Positions 51,357 to 59,355 of a DNA stretch of 64,000 nucleotides are shown in pieces. The notes under the pieces are model-generated. The model made no database searches. It worked only from the letters and a program-made list of their open reading frames with translations, and was not told where the DNA came from. A program made the position numbers and the translations under genes. Every line of letters starts with the position of its first letter. Positions within the stretch are counted from its first letter, which is position 1. Source of the DNA: Chryseobacterium sp. Tr-659 (GTDB lineage Bacteria; Bacteroidota; Bacteroidia; Flavobacteriales; Weeksellaceae); NCBI RefSeq assembly GCF_011752975.1, contig NZ_VWWP01000008.1, positions 124,001 to 188,000 of the forward strand, given 5' to 3'.

Positions 51357-51409
51357 GGAAGAGTAGCTCAGTTGGTTAGAGCACGACTACATTATTCGTC
51401 CGTTGCCTT
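51357..51409 (+). ncRNA. 5' half of permuted tRNA-like gene 2
   Basis: GGAAGAG pairs in full with CTCTTCC at 51325-51331; D arm GCTC-AGTTGGTTA-GAGC is canonical. What follows (CGACTACATTATTCG) does not pair well with the 3' half anticodon strand, so this pair may be decayed or processed differently. Confidence 0.45.
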
Positions 51410-51542
51410 GTTTTTATAAAGTTAAAAGCTGAACGTGGGAAGCTGGAAGATCTTTGTATCATAATTTTCTATAAAGTCAGATGATTTTCAGACTTTAATC
51501 CTTCCTTCTTCCCACCTTCAGTTTTCATACTGAAAATAAAAA

Positions 51543-51567
51543 ATGCCGGTAGATTATTAGCCGGCAT
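51543..51567 (-). terminator. Terminator of the HTH gene pair
   Basis: ATGCCGG and CCGGCAT pair; the hairpin overlaps the stop codon of the minus-strand gene. Confidence 0.6.
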
Positions 51568-51892
51568 CTTTCGTTGTTTCTTCAAGCTCTTCCTCAAACA
51601 TCACTTTCCATTTTGAAAGCGTAGTTCGGCTTATTTTATATTTTCTGGACATATAACTTGTGGAATGCCCATGCTTCTTCTGATATTTCAGGAGTTTCAG
51701 CATGGTTTTCCTATCATAGGTCCTGAGTTTTTGATTTTCCCGGGATGATTTGAATAATTTTTCATTAAGCCTTAGCACATCCTCACTGGTATGAAGTCTT
51801 TCAAGAAGTTCCCGGATCTTAGGGTCCTGCAACTTCTCAGGATGTTCCAGCCTCAGCATATCGTGGTATATCTTTTTGTAATTGGGGCGCAT
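51557..51892 (-). CDS. Transposase-like helix-turn-helix protein
   Basis: 111 residues. C-terminal HTH of the IS3-orfA type (STSYMSRKYKISRTTLSKWKVMF). No catalytic DDE part is present here or next to it. Pairs of this kind are multicopy in the group and are either solitary IS remnants or small regulators. The partner gene is 12 bases upstream. Confidence 0.65.
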   Translation of the reverse strand: MRPNYKKIYHDMLRLEHPEKLQDPKIRELLERLHTSEDVLRLNEKLFKSSRENQKLRTYDRKTMLKLLKYQKKHGHSTSYMSRKYKISRTTLSKWKVMFEEELEETTKDAG

Positions 51893-51904
51893 CTCTGTCT
51901 CTGT

Positions 51905-52333
51905 TTATCCATTGGGGTTATCTGTCTTCTGAAGCCATCTGTGAAGGGTACTCTTGGGAATAGAATATTCTTTGATAACTTCACTTTGCGTCATTTCACC
52001 GGAAAGAATCCTTTTCATAATGAATTCTTTAATTTCCTGAGTGTAAATGTTTTTCCTGAAATATGGTGTTTTCTCAGATTTTTGCTGATTTTTATTGACG
52101 GCAGAAGGAGGCGCGTATAAAATTAAATGTGAACTGTAGAGCCTGAAAAAATCATATTCCAGCAATTTGCTCCACCTGAGAAGAATCTCCACGTCGATTG
52201 ATTTACTGGCATACATCTTTTCAACCGATTTTTCATCGCTGCCCAAAAACTTACATATTCTCTCTATTGTTATTTCGTTTTCATCAACCCTCTCCTTAAT
52301 AAACTTTCCAATATGGATTTCTTTATATAACAT
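51905..52333 (-). CDS. Helix-turn-helix protein, partner of the preceding
   Basis: 142 residues. N-terminal helical part (TIERICKFLGSDEKSVEKMYAS) that looks like a cro-type HTH, and a C-terminal transposase-like HTH (GEMTQSEVIKEYSIPKSTLHRWLQK). First gene of the two-gene unit. Function unknown; DNA binding likely. Confidence 0.65.
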   Translation of the reverse strand: MLYKEIHIGKFIKERVDENEITIERICKFLGSDEKSVEKMYASKSIDVEILLRWSKLLEYDFFRLYSSHLILYAPPSAVNKNQQKSEKTPYFRKNIYTQEIKEFIMKRILSGEMTQSEVIKEYSIPKSTLHRWLQKTDNPNG

Positions 52334-52940
52334 TTTAATGAGTATTGTTCTTTTTATTTAAACTTATGCATCAAAAAACGAAAATAGGTAATGAATATTA
52401 TGCTGTGAAGAAGAATAATATTCACTTAATATTGAAATTTGTAAAAAATGAAACATAGGAATCATTGTTTTAAAAATACGTTGAGTAGGATCGTGATATT
52501 TTTAAAACAATTTATAGCCGGTAGGATATTTTAAAAAAGGATGTATCATTGTTACTTTAATGAACACTTGAATATATTCCTGATTTTCAATGGTTTTTAT
52601 TCTGCTTCTTCTTTTTCAAACTTCTTTTTTGCCATTTGTGTGTAGATAATAGAACCTATTAAAAGTTTTTTGTTATTCAGCTATAAAAACCTATATCTCT
52701 ATGATCCGTATGTTTTTATAGATTGAATTTATTGATTAGTACCAAATAATTTCTTATTCGTTTTCAAATTTAAACAAAAATCAGAAGCAATAGCAGTTTG
52801 AAATATAAAAAAGACTGTTTATATACTCATTCTAATTAAAATTAATATTTTATTTACACGAATATGTGAATTATTGAAATTGATTGATAGCCTATTAAAA
52901 AATGATAAAAAGAAAAATTGTATACCATCACACTAGTATA
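52334..52940. other. Long intergenic region before SulP gene
   Basis: About 600 bases, AT-rich. A 30-codon ORF (52365-52457) exists but has nothing to support it. Near the end a TTG (52918) and a -7 box form the SulP promoter. No repeat or RNA fold recognised. Confidence 0.35.
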
Positions 52941-52948
52941 TAACTTTG
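52918..52948 (+). promoter_or_regulatory. Promoter of SulP gene
   Basis: -33 TTG (52918-52920), 20-base spacer and perfect -7 TAACTTTG (52941-52948), eight bases before the ATG. Confidence 0.65.
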
Positions 52949-52955
52949 CAATTCA

Positions 52956-54494
52956 ATGAAAAGTACTATCAACTTATTCGATTTTTCGAAAAAAATTAAT
53001 TACAAAAATGAACTGTTGGCCGGCTTCACTGTAGCAATGACCATGATTCCCGAATCACTTTCATTTGCTATTCTTGCCGGTTTGTCTCCCCTTACGGGGC
53101 TTTATGCTGCGTTTATGATGGGATTGGTAACCGCTGTTTTAGGTGGCCGCCCGGGAATGGTTTCCGGGGGAGCAGGGGCAACCATTGTTGTATTGATTGC
53201 CCTGATACAATCTCACGGTGTGGAATATCTTTTTGCAACGGTTGCTTTGGCAGGCATTTTTCAGATGCTGGTAGGGATTTTTAAACTGGGGAAATTTGTA
53301 AGACTCATTCCGCAGCCTGTGATGTATGGCTTCCTGAACGGGTTGGCAATCATTATTTTTATGGCACAAATTGAGCAGTTCAAAATTACAGACAATAGCG
53401 GAACAATACATTGGCTTCAGGGAATGCCCTTATATATCATGGCTGGGTTAACAGCTCTTACGATAGGCATAGTCTATTTTTTTCCAAAGATCACAAAAGT
53501 AATTCCCGCTTCTTTAGTTGCAATTATCATTGTTTTTGCAATAGTACTTGGATTTAATATTCCCACAAAAACCGTTGCAGATATCGCCCATATCAGTGGA
53601 AACCTTCCCAATTTTCATATCCCCCGAATTCCTTTTACATTGGAAACATTGCAGGTCATTTTTCCATATGCCTTAATTATGGCCGGAGTAGGTTTGATTG
53701 AATCTCTCCTCACACTATCAATGGTGGATGAAATTACCAATACAAAAGGAAATGCCAATAAAGAATCTGTAGCTCAGGGATTAGCGAATATTACCAATGG
53801 ATTTTTCGGTGGAATGGGTGGCTGTGCTATGGTAGCCCAAACGTTAGTGAATCTCAATGCAGGTTCCAGAGCCAGATTATCGGGAATTATAGCCTCAATA
53901 ATGATTCTCATGATCATTCTGGTTGGAGCTCCCGTTATAGAAAAGATTCCCATGGCAGCTTTGGTAGGAGTAATGATGATGGTGGCTATCAGTACTTTTC
54001 AATGGGTTTCTATAAGGATTGTGAATAAAATGCCTAAATCAGATATTTTTGTAGGAGTAATGGTAGCTCTGATTACTGTGATTTTACATAATCTTGCTTT
54101 AGCTGTTCTTGTTGGGGTCATCATTTCGGCGTTGGTTTTTGCATGGGATAATGCCAAAAGGATCCGGGCGAGAAAATATACCGATGAAAACGGAGTGAAA
54201 CATTATGAAATTTACGGTCCTCTTTTTTTTGGTTCTGTAACGGCTTTTACAGATAAATTTGATCCTGTGAATGATCCGGACCAGGTAGTTATAGATTTTA
54301 AAGATAGCAGGATTGTAGATATGAGTGCTATTGATGCGCTGGATAAACTCTCAAAACGATATCAACAAGAAAATAAAACATTGCATTTACGTCATCTCAG
54401 TGAAGATTGCAGAAAGATTCTTAAAAATGCAGAAGCGGTGGTAGAGATCAATATTCAGGAAGATCCTACGTACAAAGTAATGCCGGAAAGATAG
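52956..54494 (+). CDS. SulP-family anion transporter with STAS domain
   Basis: 512 residues. About 10-14 membrane helices with the SulP signatures TMIPESLSFAILAGLSPLTGLYAAF and GGRPGMVSGGAGA, then a C-terminal STAS domain (about 415-505, VVIDFKDSRIVDMSAIDAL). Members carry sulfate, bicarbonate or dicarboxylates in exchange or with Na+ or H+. Inner membrane. Monocistronic. Substrate not predictable. Confidence 0.92.
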   Translation: MKSTINLFDFSKKINYKNELLAGFTVAMTMIPESLSFAILAGLSPLTGLYAAFMMGLVTAVLGGRPGMVSGGAGATIVVLIALIQSHGVEYLFATVALAGIFQMLVGIFKLGKFVRLIPQPVMYGFLNGLAIIIFMAQIEQFKITDNSGTIHWLQGMPLYIMAGLTALTIGIVYFFPKITKVIPASLVAIIIVFAIVLGFNIPTKTVADIAHISGNLPNFHIPRIPFTLETLQVIFPYALIMAGVGLIESLLTLSMVDEITNTKGNANKESVAQGLANITNGFFGGMGGCAMVAQTLVNLNAGSRARLSGIIASIMILMIILVGAPVIEKIPMAALVGVMMMVAISTFQWVSIRIVNKMPKSDIFVGVMVALITVILHNLALAVLVGVIISALVFAWDNAKRIRARKYTDENGVKHYEIYGPLFFGSVTAFTDKFDPVNDPDQVVIDFKDSRIVDMSAIDALDKLSKRYQQENKTLHLRHLSEDCRKILKNAEAVVEINIQEDPTYKVMPER

Positions 54495-54499
54495 TTTTT

Positions 54500-54552
54500 A
54501 CAGTACAGAAAAATTGACAAGCGCAGCGAATTGACGATTGGCCATTCACAAT
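54500..54552. repeat. Partial relative of the 80-bp tRNA-array repeat
   Basis: AAATTGACAAGCG..ATTGACGATTGGCCATTCAC resembles the right half of the element at 35057-35135. Confidence 0.35.
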
Positions 54553-54579
54553 AAAAACCAAATTCCCATAACCAAACAA

Positions 54580-54603
54580 GGACTGTAAAAAAATCTACAG
54601 TCC
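54580..54603. terminator. Terminator between SulP and EF-G genes
   Basis: GGACTGTA pairs with TACAGTCC around an A-rich loop; eight bases past the EF-G stop on the minus strand. Confidence 0.7.
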
Positions 54604-54611
54604 CTGCTTAT

Positions 54612-56678
54612 TTAGGTGATTAATGTATTCGCTATGAAATCAGGCACTAAAGCATAGTGTGATAATTTCATGCTGATGGAAGCTCTTCCGCTTGTCAGTG
54701 TTCTTAGATCGGAAATATATCCGAATGTAGAAGCTAACGGAATCTCTGCCGTAAAAATCTTCCTTCCCGATTTTTCATCAATGGAAGTGATAATTCCTCT
54801 TCTTCGGTTGATGTCTGCAGTGATAGCACCTGTGTGTTCTTCAATGCTTTGGATCTCTACCTGCATAACAGGTTCCAGAAGTCTCGGACTACATTGACGT
54901 GCTGCCGATTTGAACCCGTCTCTTGCTGCAATTTCAAAATCCATGGCTGCAGAATCCTGAGCATGGAAAGAACCATCCAGAAGAGTAACTTTCATACTTT
55001 CCAGCGGATAGCCTTTCAAAGGTCCGCTTTCCATAGCTGCTCTGAAACCTTTTTCGACAGAAGGGATAAACTCGGTTGGGATAACACCTCCTTTAATCAT
55101 ATTGATAAATTCCAGTCCGTGTTCATTACTATCCCTCGGTCCAATTTCAAAACTGATATCAGCAAACTGACCGCTTCCGCCATTCTGTTTCGAAAGTTTT
55201 TCTCTATGGATCCTTGTTTCCGTTAATATTTCACGGTAAGAAACCTTTGGTTTTCCTTGATTGATTTCGATACCATGATTCAGACGGATCTTTTCTAAAG
55301 TAACCTCAAGATGTAATTCTCCAAGTCCGCTTAATAAAGTTTCTCCGGTCTGTTGGTCTCTTTCAACCACCAATGAAGGGTCTTCTTCCTGAATTTTAGC
55401 CAGAACCAGTCCAAAAGACTTCTCATCACCATTGGTTTTTGGCTCAATCGACACCCTGATAACTGGAGCGGGAATTGTGATTGCTTCCAGTAATATAGGC
55501 CTTTCTACAGAAGATAAGGAATCTCCGGTTTTGGCATCCTTTATCCCTGTTAAAGCAACAATATCACCAGCTTTTCCTTCTTCCAGAGACAACGTCTTAT
55601 CAGACTGCATCTGCAGGATCCTGGAAATCCTGAAGCTTTCACCCGTTCTTACATTCTGAACCGTATCACCGGATTTTATCTTTCCGGAATAAATACGAAG
55701 CATGGCGAGTCTTCCCATATGCTTATCAATGACCACCTTGAAAACAATACCCGAAAAAGGCTTTCCTTCATTTCTTTTCCACTCAATAACTTCTTCCGTT
55801 TTAGGATCTTTCCCTTGAATATCGGCAAGCTGATCCGGAGCTGGAAGATATGTTACCACAGCATCAAGAAGTGGCTGAATCCCTTTGTTTTTGAAGGCGG
55901 AACCACAAAGAACAGGAACTGCAGCCCCTGATCGACAGACTCTTTGCACAGTTTCCATGATCATTTCAATAGTGATCTGATGTTCAGTATTCATGAAAAC
56001 GTCAAAGAATGTTTCATCATATTCAGCGAGAGTTTCCAGTAATTTCATTCTGTATTCTTCAGCATTAGAAAAATAGTCGTGTGGGATTTCCTTTTCAACA
56101 ATGGTTTCTCCGTTTTCATCAATCCAGTATAATGCTTTCATTCGTATAAGGTCTATCACCCCCTCGAAACTGTTTTCAGCTCCTATAGGAATTTGAAGAG
56201 CCATAGGGACAGCATTCAGCTTCATCTCAATATCTTTCAGAACTGCAAAGAAATCGGCCCCAATCCTGTCCATTTTATTAATGAAACAAATTTTGGATGT
56301 CCCGTGTTTTTCAGCCTGGAACCATACGTTTTCAGTCTGTGGCTGAACTCCCGAAGAGGCACAGAACACAGCAACAACGCTGTCCAAAACTCTTAGCGAA
56401 CGTTCTACTTCTACAGCGAAATCAATGTGTCCGGGAGTATCAATAATGTTGATATTATAGATATTCCCACCCTTTTTCCATTGTGTTGAAACAGCTGCTG
56501 ATGAAATGGTAATACCACGGTTTCTTTCCTGGATATCTTTATCCATAGTGGTATTTCCATCGTCTACGTTCCCGATTTTATGAATGAGCCCCGTGTAATA
56601 TAAAAGTCTTTCGGATAAAGTTGTTTTTCCTGCATCTACATGTGCTATGATCCCTATATTTCGTGTGTTATATTTCAT
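54612..56678 (-). CDS. EF-G paralogue (EF-G2-like translational GTPase)
   Basis: 688 residues from the ATG at 56678; the longer frame to 56744 adds an unlikely tail. All GTPase motifs are intact: AHVDAGKTT (G1), GITI (G2), DTPGH (G3), NKMD (G4); EF-G domains II-V follow, with LDGSFHAQDSAAMDFEIAARDGF near the end. The housekeeping fusA normally sits in the str operon; this copy is solitary and lies behind a leader peptide and terminator, so it is probably a conditional EF-G used in stress or against translation inhibitors. Comparable second EF-Gs in Bacteroidetes act during starvation. Confidence 0.88.
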   Translation of the reverse strand: MKYNTRNIGIIAHVDAGKTTLSERLLYYTGLIHKIGNVDDGNTTMDKDIQERNRGITISSAAVSTQWKKGGNIYNINIIDTPGHIDFAVEVERSLRVLDSVVAVFCASSGVQPQTENVWFQAEKHGTSKICFINKMDRIGADFFAVLKDIEMKLNAVPMALQIPIGAENSFEGVIDLIRMKALYWIDENGETIVEKEIPHDYFSNAEEYRMKLLETLAEYDETFFDVFMNTEHQITIEMIMETVQRVCRSGAAVPVLCGSAFKNKGIQPLLDAVVTYLPAPDQLADIQGKDPKTEEVIEWKRNEGKPFSGIVFKVVIDKHMGRLAMLRIYSGKIKSGDTVQNVRTGESFRISRILQMQSDKTLSLEEGKAGDIVALTGIKDAKTGDSLSSVERPILLEAITIPAPVIRVSIEPKTNGDEKSFGLVLAKIQEEDPSLVVERDQQTGETLLSGLGELHLEVTLEKIRLNHGIEINQGKPKVSYREILTETRIHREKLSKQNGGSGQFADISFEIGPRDSNEHGLEFINMIKGGVIPTEFIPSVEKGFRAAMESGPLKGYPLESMKVTLLDGSFHAQDSAAMDFEIAARDGFKSAARQCSPRLLEPVMQVEIQSIEEHTGAITADINRRRGIITSIDEKSGRKIFTAEIPLASTFGYISDLRTLTSGRASISMKLSHYALVPDFIANTLIT

Positions 56679-56874
56679 TTTGTTTGATTTAAATTGTTGA
56701 ATTTTAGAGCTGTATATTGAAAGATTTCTGAAAAAAATGAACACAAAAGATACCCCGGATTGAATGAATCCGGAAAACCATTTTTTGTATTGTGCATCAA
56801 AGTGAAATTTTCAGAGGCCTTAACAAATAACAGCGGTTTTTTGAATTTTTAAGGTCTGAAATTAGGGCAGCAAA

Positions 56875-56902
56875 AAAGACCTGTCCGAATAGACAGGTCT
56901 TT
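56875..56902 (-). terminator. Terminator/attenuator before the EF-G paralogue
   Basis: AAAGACCTGTC and GACAGGTCTTT pair (11 bp, 6-nt loop), followed on the minus strand by six T. It lies between the leader ORF and the EF-G start. Confidence 0.85.
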
Positions 56903-56933
56903 AATATATTTTTAGTAGTAAAGATCTATGGAA

Positions 56934-57020
56934 CTATTCAGATAAATATTTAGTGCTGCCAAAGAACACAGCTCTGACAGGGTTACTTAAAGTTATAATA
57001 TGTATCATTTTTGTTGACAT
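56934..57020 (-). CDS. Leader peptide of the EF-G paralogue
   Basis: 28 residues: starts MSTKMIHIITLSNPVRAV and ends FFGSTKYLSE. Followed 31 bases later by a strong terminator, then the EF-G gene. A -7-like box TAATTTCG (57041-57048) precedes it. Unlike the tRNA-array leaders it lacks Cys, Asp, Gln and Trp, so general tRNA sensing is less likely; drug- or state-dependent ribosome stalling is more likely. The stretch AGATCTTTA between stop and terminator can pair with the terminator 5' arm with one mismatch. Role inferred. Confidence 0.6.
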   Translation of the reverse strand: MSTKMIHIITLSNPVRAVFFGSTKYLSE

Positions 57021-57040
57021 TGTTGATTTTTAATCGATTG

Positions 57041-57048
57041 CGAAATTA
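57041..57048 (-). promoter_or_regulatory. -7-like box of the EF-G leader
   Basis: TAATTTCG on the minus strand (7 of 8 to TAnnTTTG), 20 bases before the leader ATG. Confidence 0.5.
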
Positions 57049-57205
57049 TAATTTTTTTTTCATTATCCAATAATTTTTGAAAATATTTTTTCAAAATCAA
57101 CGTAAACAAGCTTTAAACATAACAAATTTGCTTCTCTGGTCCTGGAGATAGTCATAAAAATATCTTAAAACAGAAAGTATAGCAATACATTTATCATAAA
57201 AATTT

Positions 57206-57213
57206 TATCTTTG
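57206..57213 (+). promoter_or_regulatory. -7 box TATCTTTG of the ter operon
   Basis: Perfect TAnnTTTG; leaves a leader of about 85 bases before the HAD gene. Confidence 0.65.
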
Positions 57214-57304
57214 GGAGGAATAGAAAATTAAACACTTGTTGATGATCAATAAATTTTAAATCTTTTTCAAGAAAGCTAAATAAAAACTTTTAACTTAAGA
57301 CATA

Positions 57305-57973
57305 TTGAAAACAGATATCGACATTCATAACCACTGTCATTTTTCCTTTGATCTGTGGCTCACCTTACTCAAATCTCATCCTGAATTTAAAACAAAAAGA
57401 GTTGAGCTGTTCTCCTCATTTTTTAATGTAGATAAACCTATAAATGAAGTTGCGAAAACCGTAAAATATTATGATGATCTTTGCAATACGATTAATGAAG
57501 TAACAGGTGGGAATATAGACACGTTTGAGATCTATCTGATGATTTTGGGAGCATTGAATGTGGATGTAAAGCTTTTAAATAAAGAAAAACTCAATGAGTT
57601 TTATGTGAAAAGTGAAGAACTGTTTCTGGAGTACAGACCGGTTGTTATTTTTGAAAATATTCATGATTTTTTTGATGATATCAAAAATCAGGGAAAGACG
57701 ATCAATATCCTGAGCAATACAGGATTTATCAAAGGGAAAACTATGAGAAAGTTTCTGATTCATGAAAACCTGGATCAATACATCGATTTTCATATTTACT
57801 CCGATGAGATCAGTTATTCCAAACCGAACCCGCTTATTTTTCAGGAAGTGAAGAATAATCTCAGAGATCAGGATATGCCTTTACATCAGGTTCTGCATAT
57901 AGGAGACAATCCTTTGGCAGATTATAAAGGTGCTAAAGATTTCGGTTTCAGTGCACACTTACTTAAACACTAA
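57305..57973 (+). CDS. HAD-family hydrolase of the ter operon
   Basis: 222 residues from a TTG start (TTG AAA ACA GAT), with no better ATG upstream. HAD motifs: FSFDLWLTLL (nucleophile Asp), ILSNTGFIKG (motif II), and KPNPLIFQE...HIGDNPLADYKGA (motifs III-IV). A cytosolic phosphatase; HAD proteins with phosphoribosyltransferases are usual in extended ter operons, perhaps for nucleotide-like compounds. Next gene 8 bases on. Confidence 0.82.
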   Translation: MKTDIDIHNHCHFSFDLWLTLLKSHPEFKTKRVELFSSFFNVDKPINEVAKTVKYYDDLCNTINEVTGGNIDTFEIYLMILGALNVDVKLLNKEKLNEFYVKSEELFLEYRPVVIFENIHDFFDDIKNQGKTINILSNTGFIKGKTMRKFLIHENLDQYIDFHIYSDEISYSKPNPLIFQEVKNNLRDQDMPLHQVLHIGDNPLADYKGAKDFGFSAHLLKH

Positions 57974-57981
57974 AAATAAAC

Positions 57982-58806
57982 ATGAATAAAAGATACAGCT
58001 TACACCACATTCATTCGGCGGATGAGTTTACTTTCTCACCGGCTGAATACAGCTATTTCAAGTATGGCGATAAGTCGTATGCTGAAAAATTTGCAAGAGA
58101 ATTATTTGACGGATTTATTTCTGAAAATGCAGAACTTTTAAATACAGATAAAGAAATTGTAGTACTCCCAAGCCCTTACATGGCGATCCCTACGGCTTCT
58201 AACTTTTTATGTTTTTACTTTAAAAAGCATTTGGATTTCTACTTATTCCAACAAGGAAAAAAATCCAGTATTTTATCTAAAATAAATAGAAACCATACCT
58301 ATATCACGGATTATGGGAATCTGAATTTTGAAGATCGTAAAAATCTGATTGCCAATGATACTTATTATATCGATAAAGATTTTTTAAGAGGAAAACTTTG
58401 TATTTTTATAGACGATATAAAAATTACGGGAAGCCACGAATATACGGTGAACAGAATTCTAGATGAATATAGGGTGGAGGCCGACTTCATGTTCCTCTAT
58501 TATGCTGAACTGATGAATTTTGATCTTGACCCCAAGATTGAGAACTTTTTTAATTACTATGCAGTGAAAAACGTAAATCATGTTGCAGATGTGATGAATA
58601 AAGAAAGTTTTCAGTTCAATACAAGGATTGTGAAATATATTTTAGGGTTGGATTCAAGTAATTTTGATTATCTTACGTCTAAAGTAAAAAGAGAACAGAT
58701 GGACCTGCTATTGGAACTGGCCATCAGTAATAATTATCATTTAATAAAAGAATACGAAAACAACATCAATACTTTAACACAAACGGAATTATATTATGGC
58801 TATTAA
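57982..58806 (+). CDS. Phosphoribosyltransferase-like protein of the ter operon
   Basis: 274 residues. PRPP-binding loop LCIFIDDIKITGSHEYT in the type-I phosphoribosyltransferase style; N-terminal part has VVLPSPYMAIPTASNF. Ter-linked PRTases are predicted to make a nucleoside-like metabolite or modify RNA; untested. Overlaps the TerD start by 11 bases. Confidence 0.75.
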   Translation: MNKRYSLHHIHSADEFTFSPAEYSYFKYGDKSYAEKFARELFDGFISENAELLNTDKEIVVLPSPYMAIPTASNFLCFYFKKHLDFYLFQQGKKSSILSKINRNHTYITDYGNLNFEDRKNLIANDTYYIDKDFLRGKLCIFIDDIKITGSHEYTVNRILDEYRVEADFMFLYYAELMNFDLDPKIENFFNYYAVKNVNHVADVMNKESFQFNTRIVKYILGLDSSNFDYLTSKVKREQMDLLLELAISNNYHLIKEYENNINTLTQTELYYGY

Positions 58807-59353
58807 CTTACAAAAAGGACAAAGAGAAAATATTAACGCACCTAAATTTACGGTAGGTTTAGGATGGGATATCAATAATACTTCTACAGGAACTGGATTC
58901 GATCTTGATGCATCTTTATTTTTATTGGGTGACGACAAAAAGTTGGTTTCCGATAATCACTTTATTTTTTATAATAATCTTGAATCACCAGATAAAGCAG
59001 TAATACACACAGGAGATAACCTTACAGGAGAAGGTGCGGGAGATGATGAACAAATCAAAATTGACCTTACTAAAATTGATGATGCAGTAAAAGAAATTAC
59101 TGTAGTAGTAACGATCCACGAAGCAGATTCAAGAAAACAGAACTTTGGACAGGTAAGAAATTCTTTCATCAGAATTTTCAATACAGATACGAATGAAGAA
59201 ATCTTAAAATATGAATTGGATGAGGATTTTTCAATCGAAACAGCAGTAGAATTCGGAAGAATCTATAACAGAAACGGAGAATGGAAATTTGAGGCTGTAG
59301 GTGCAGGACAAAGAGACGGCCTTGAGAAATTTGTATCAATTTATCAGAAGTAA
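58796..59353 (+). CDS. TerD-family stress protein, copy 1
   Basis: 185 residues, standard. Starts MAINLQKGQRENI; calcium-binding Asp clusters GFDLDASLFLLG and TGDNLTGEGAGDDEQIKIDL; ends RNGEWKFEAVGAGQRDGL. TerD proteins bind Ca2+ and assemble at the membrane in tellurite, phage and colicin resistance. Encoded between PRTase and TelA-like genes. Confidence 0.93.
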   Translation: MAINLQKGQRENINAPKFTVGLGWDINNTSTGTGFDLDASLFLLGDDKKLVSDNHFIFYNNLESPDKAVIHTGDNLTGEGAGDDEQIKIDLTKIDDAVKEITVVVTIHEADSRKQNFGQVRNSFIRIFNTDTNEEILKYELDEDFSIETAVEFGRIYNRNGEWKFEAVGAGQRDGLEKFVSIYQK

Positions 59354-59355
59354 TC

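Noticed and set aside
51557..52333. Complete insertion sequence
   Set aside because: Only two HTH-type genes, no DDE catalytic domain, no clear terminal inverted repeats or target duplication.
52365..52457. 30-codon ORF upstream of SulP
   Set aside because: No promoter, no terminator, no unusual composition; likely chance.
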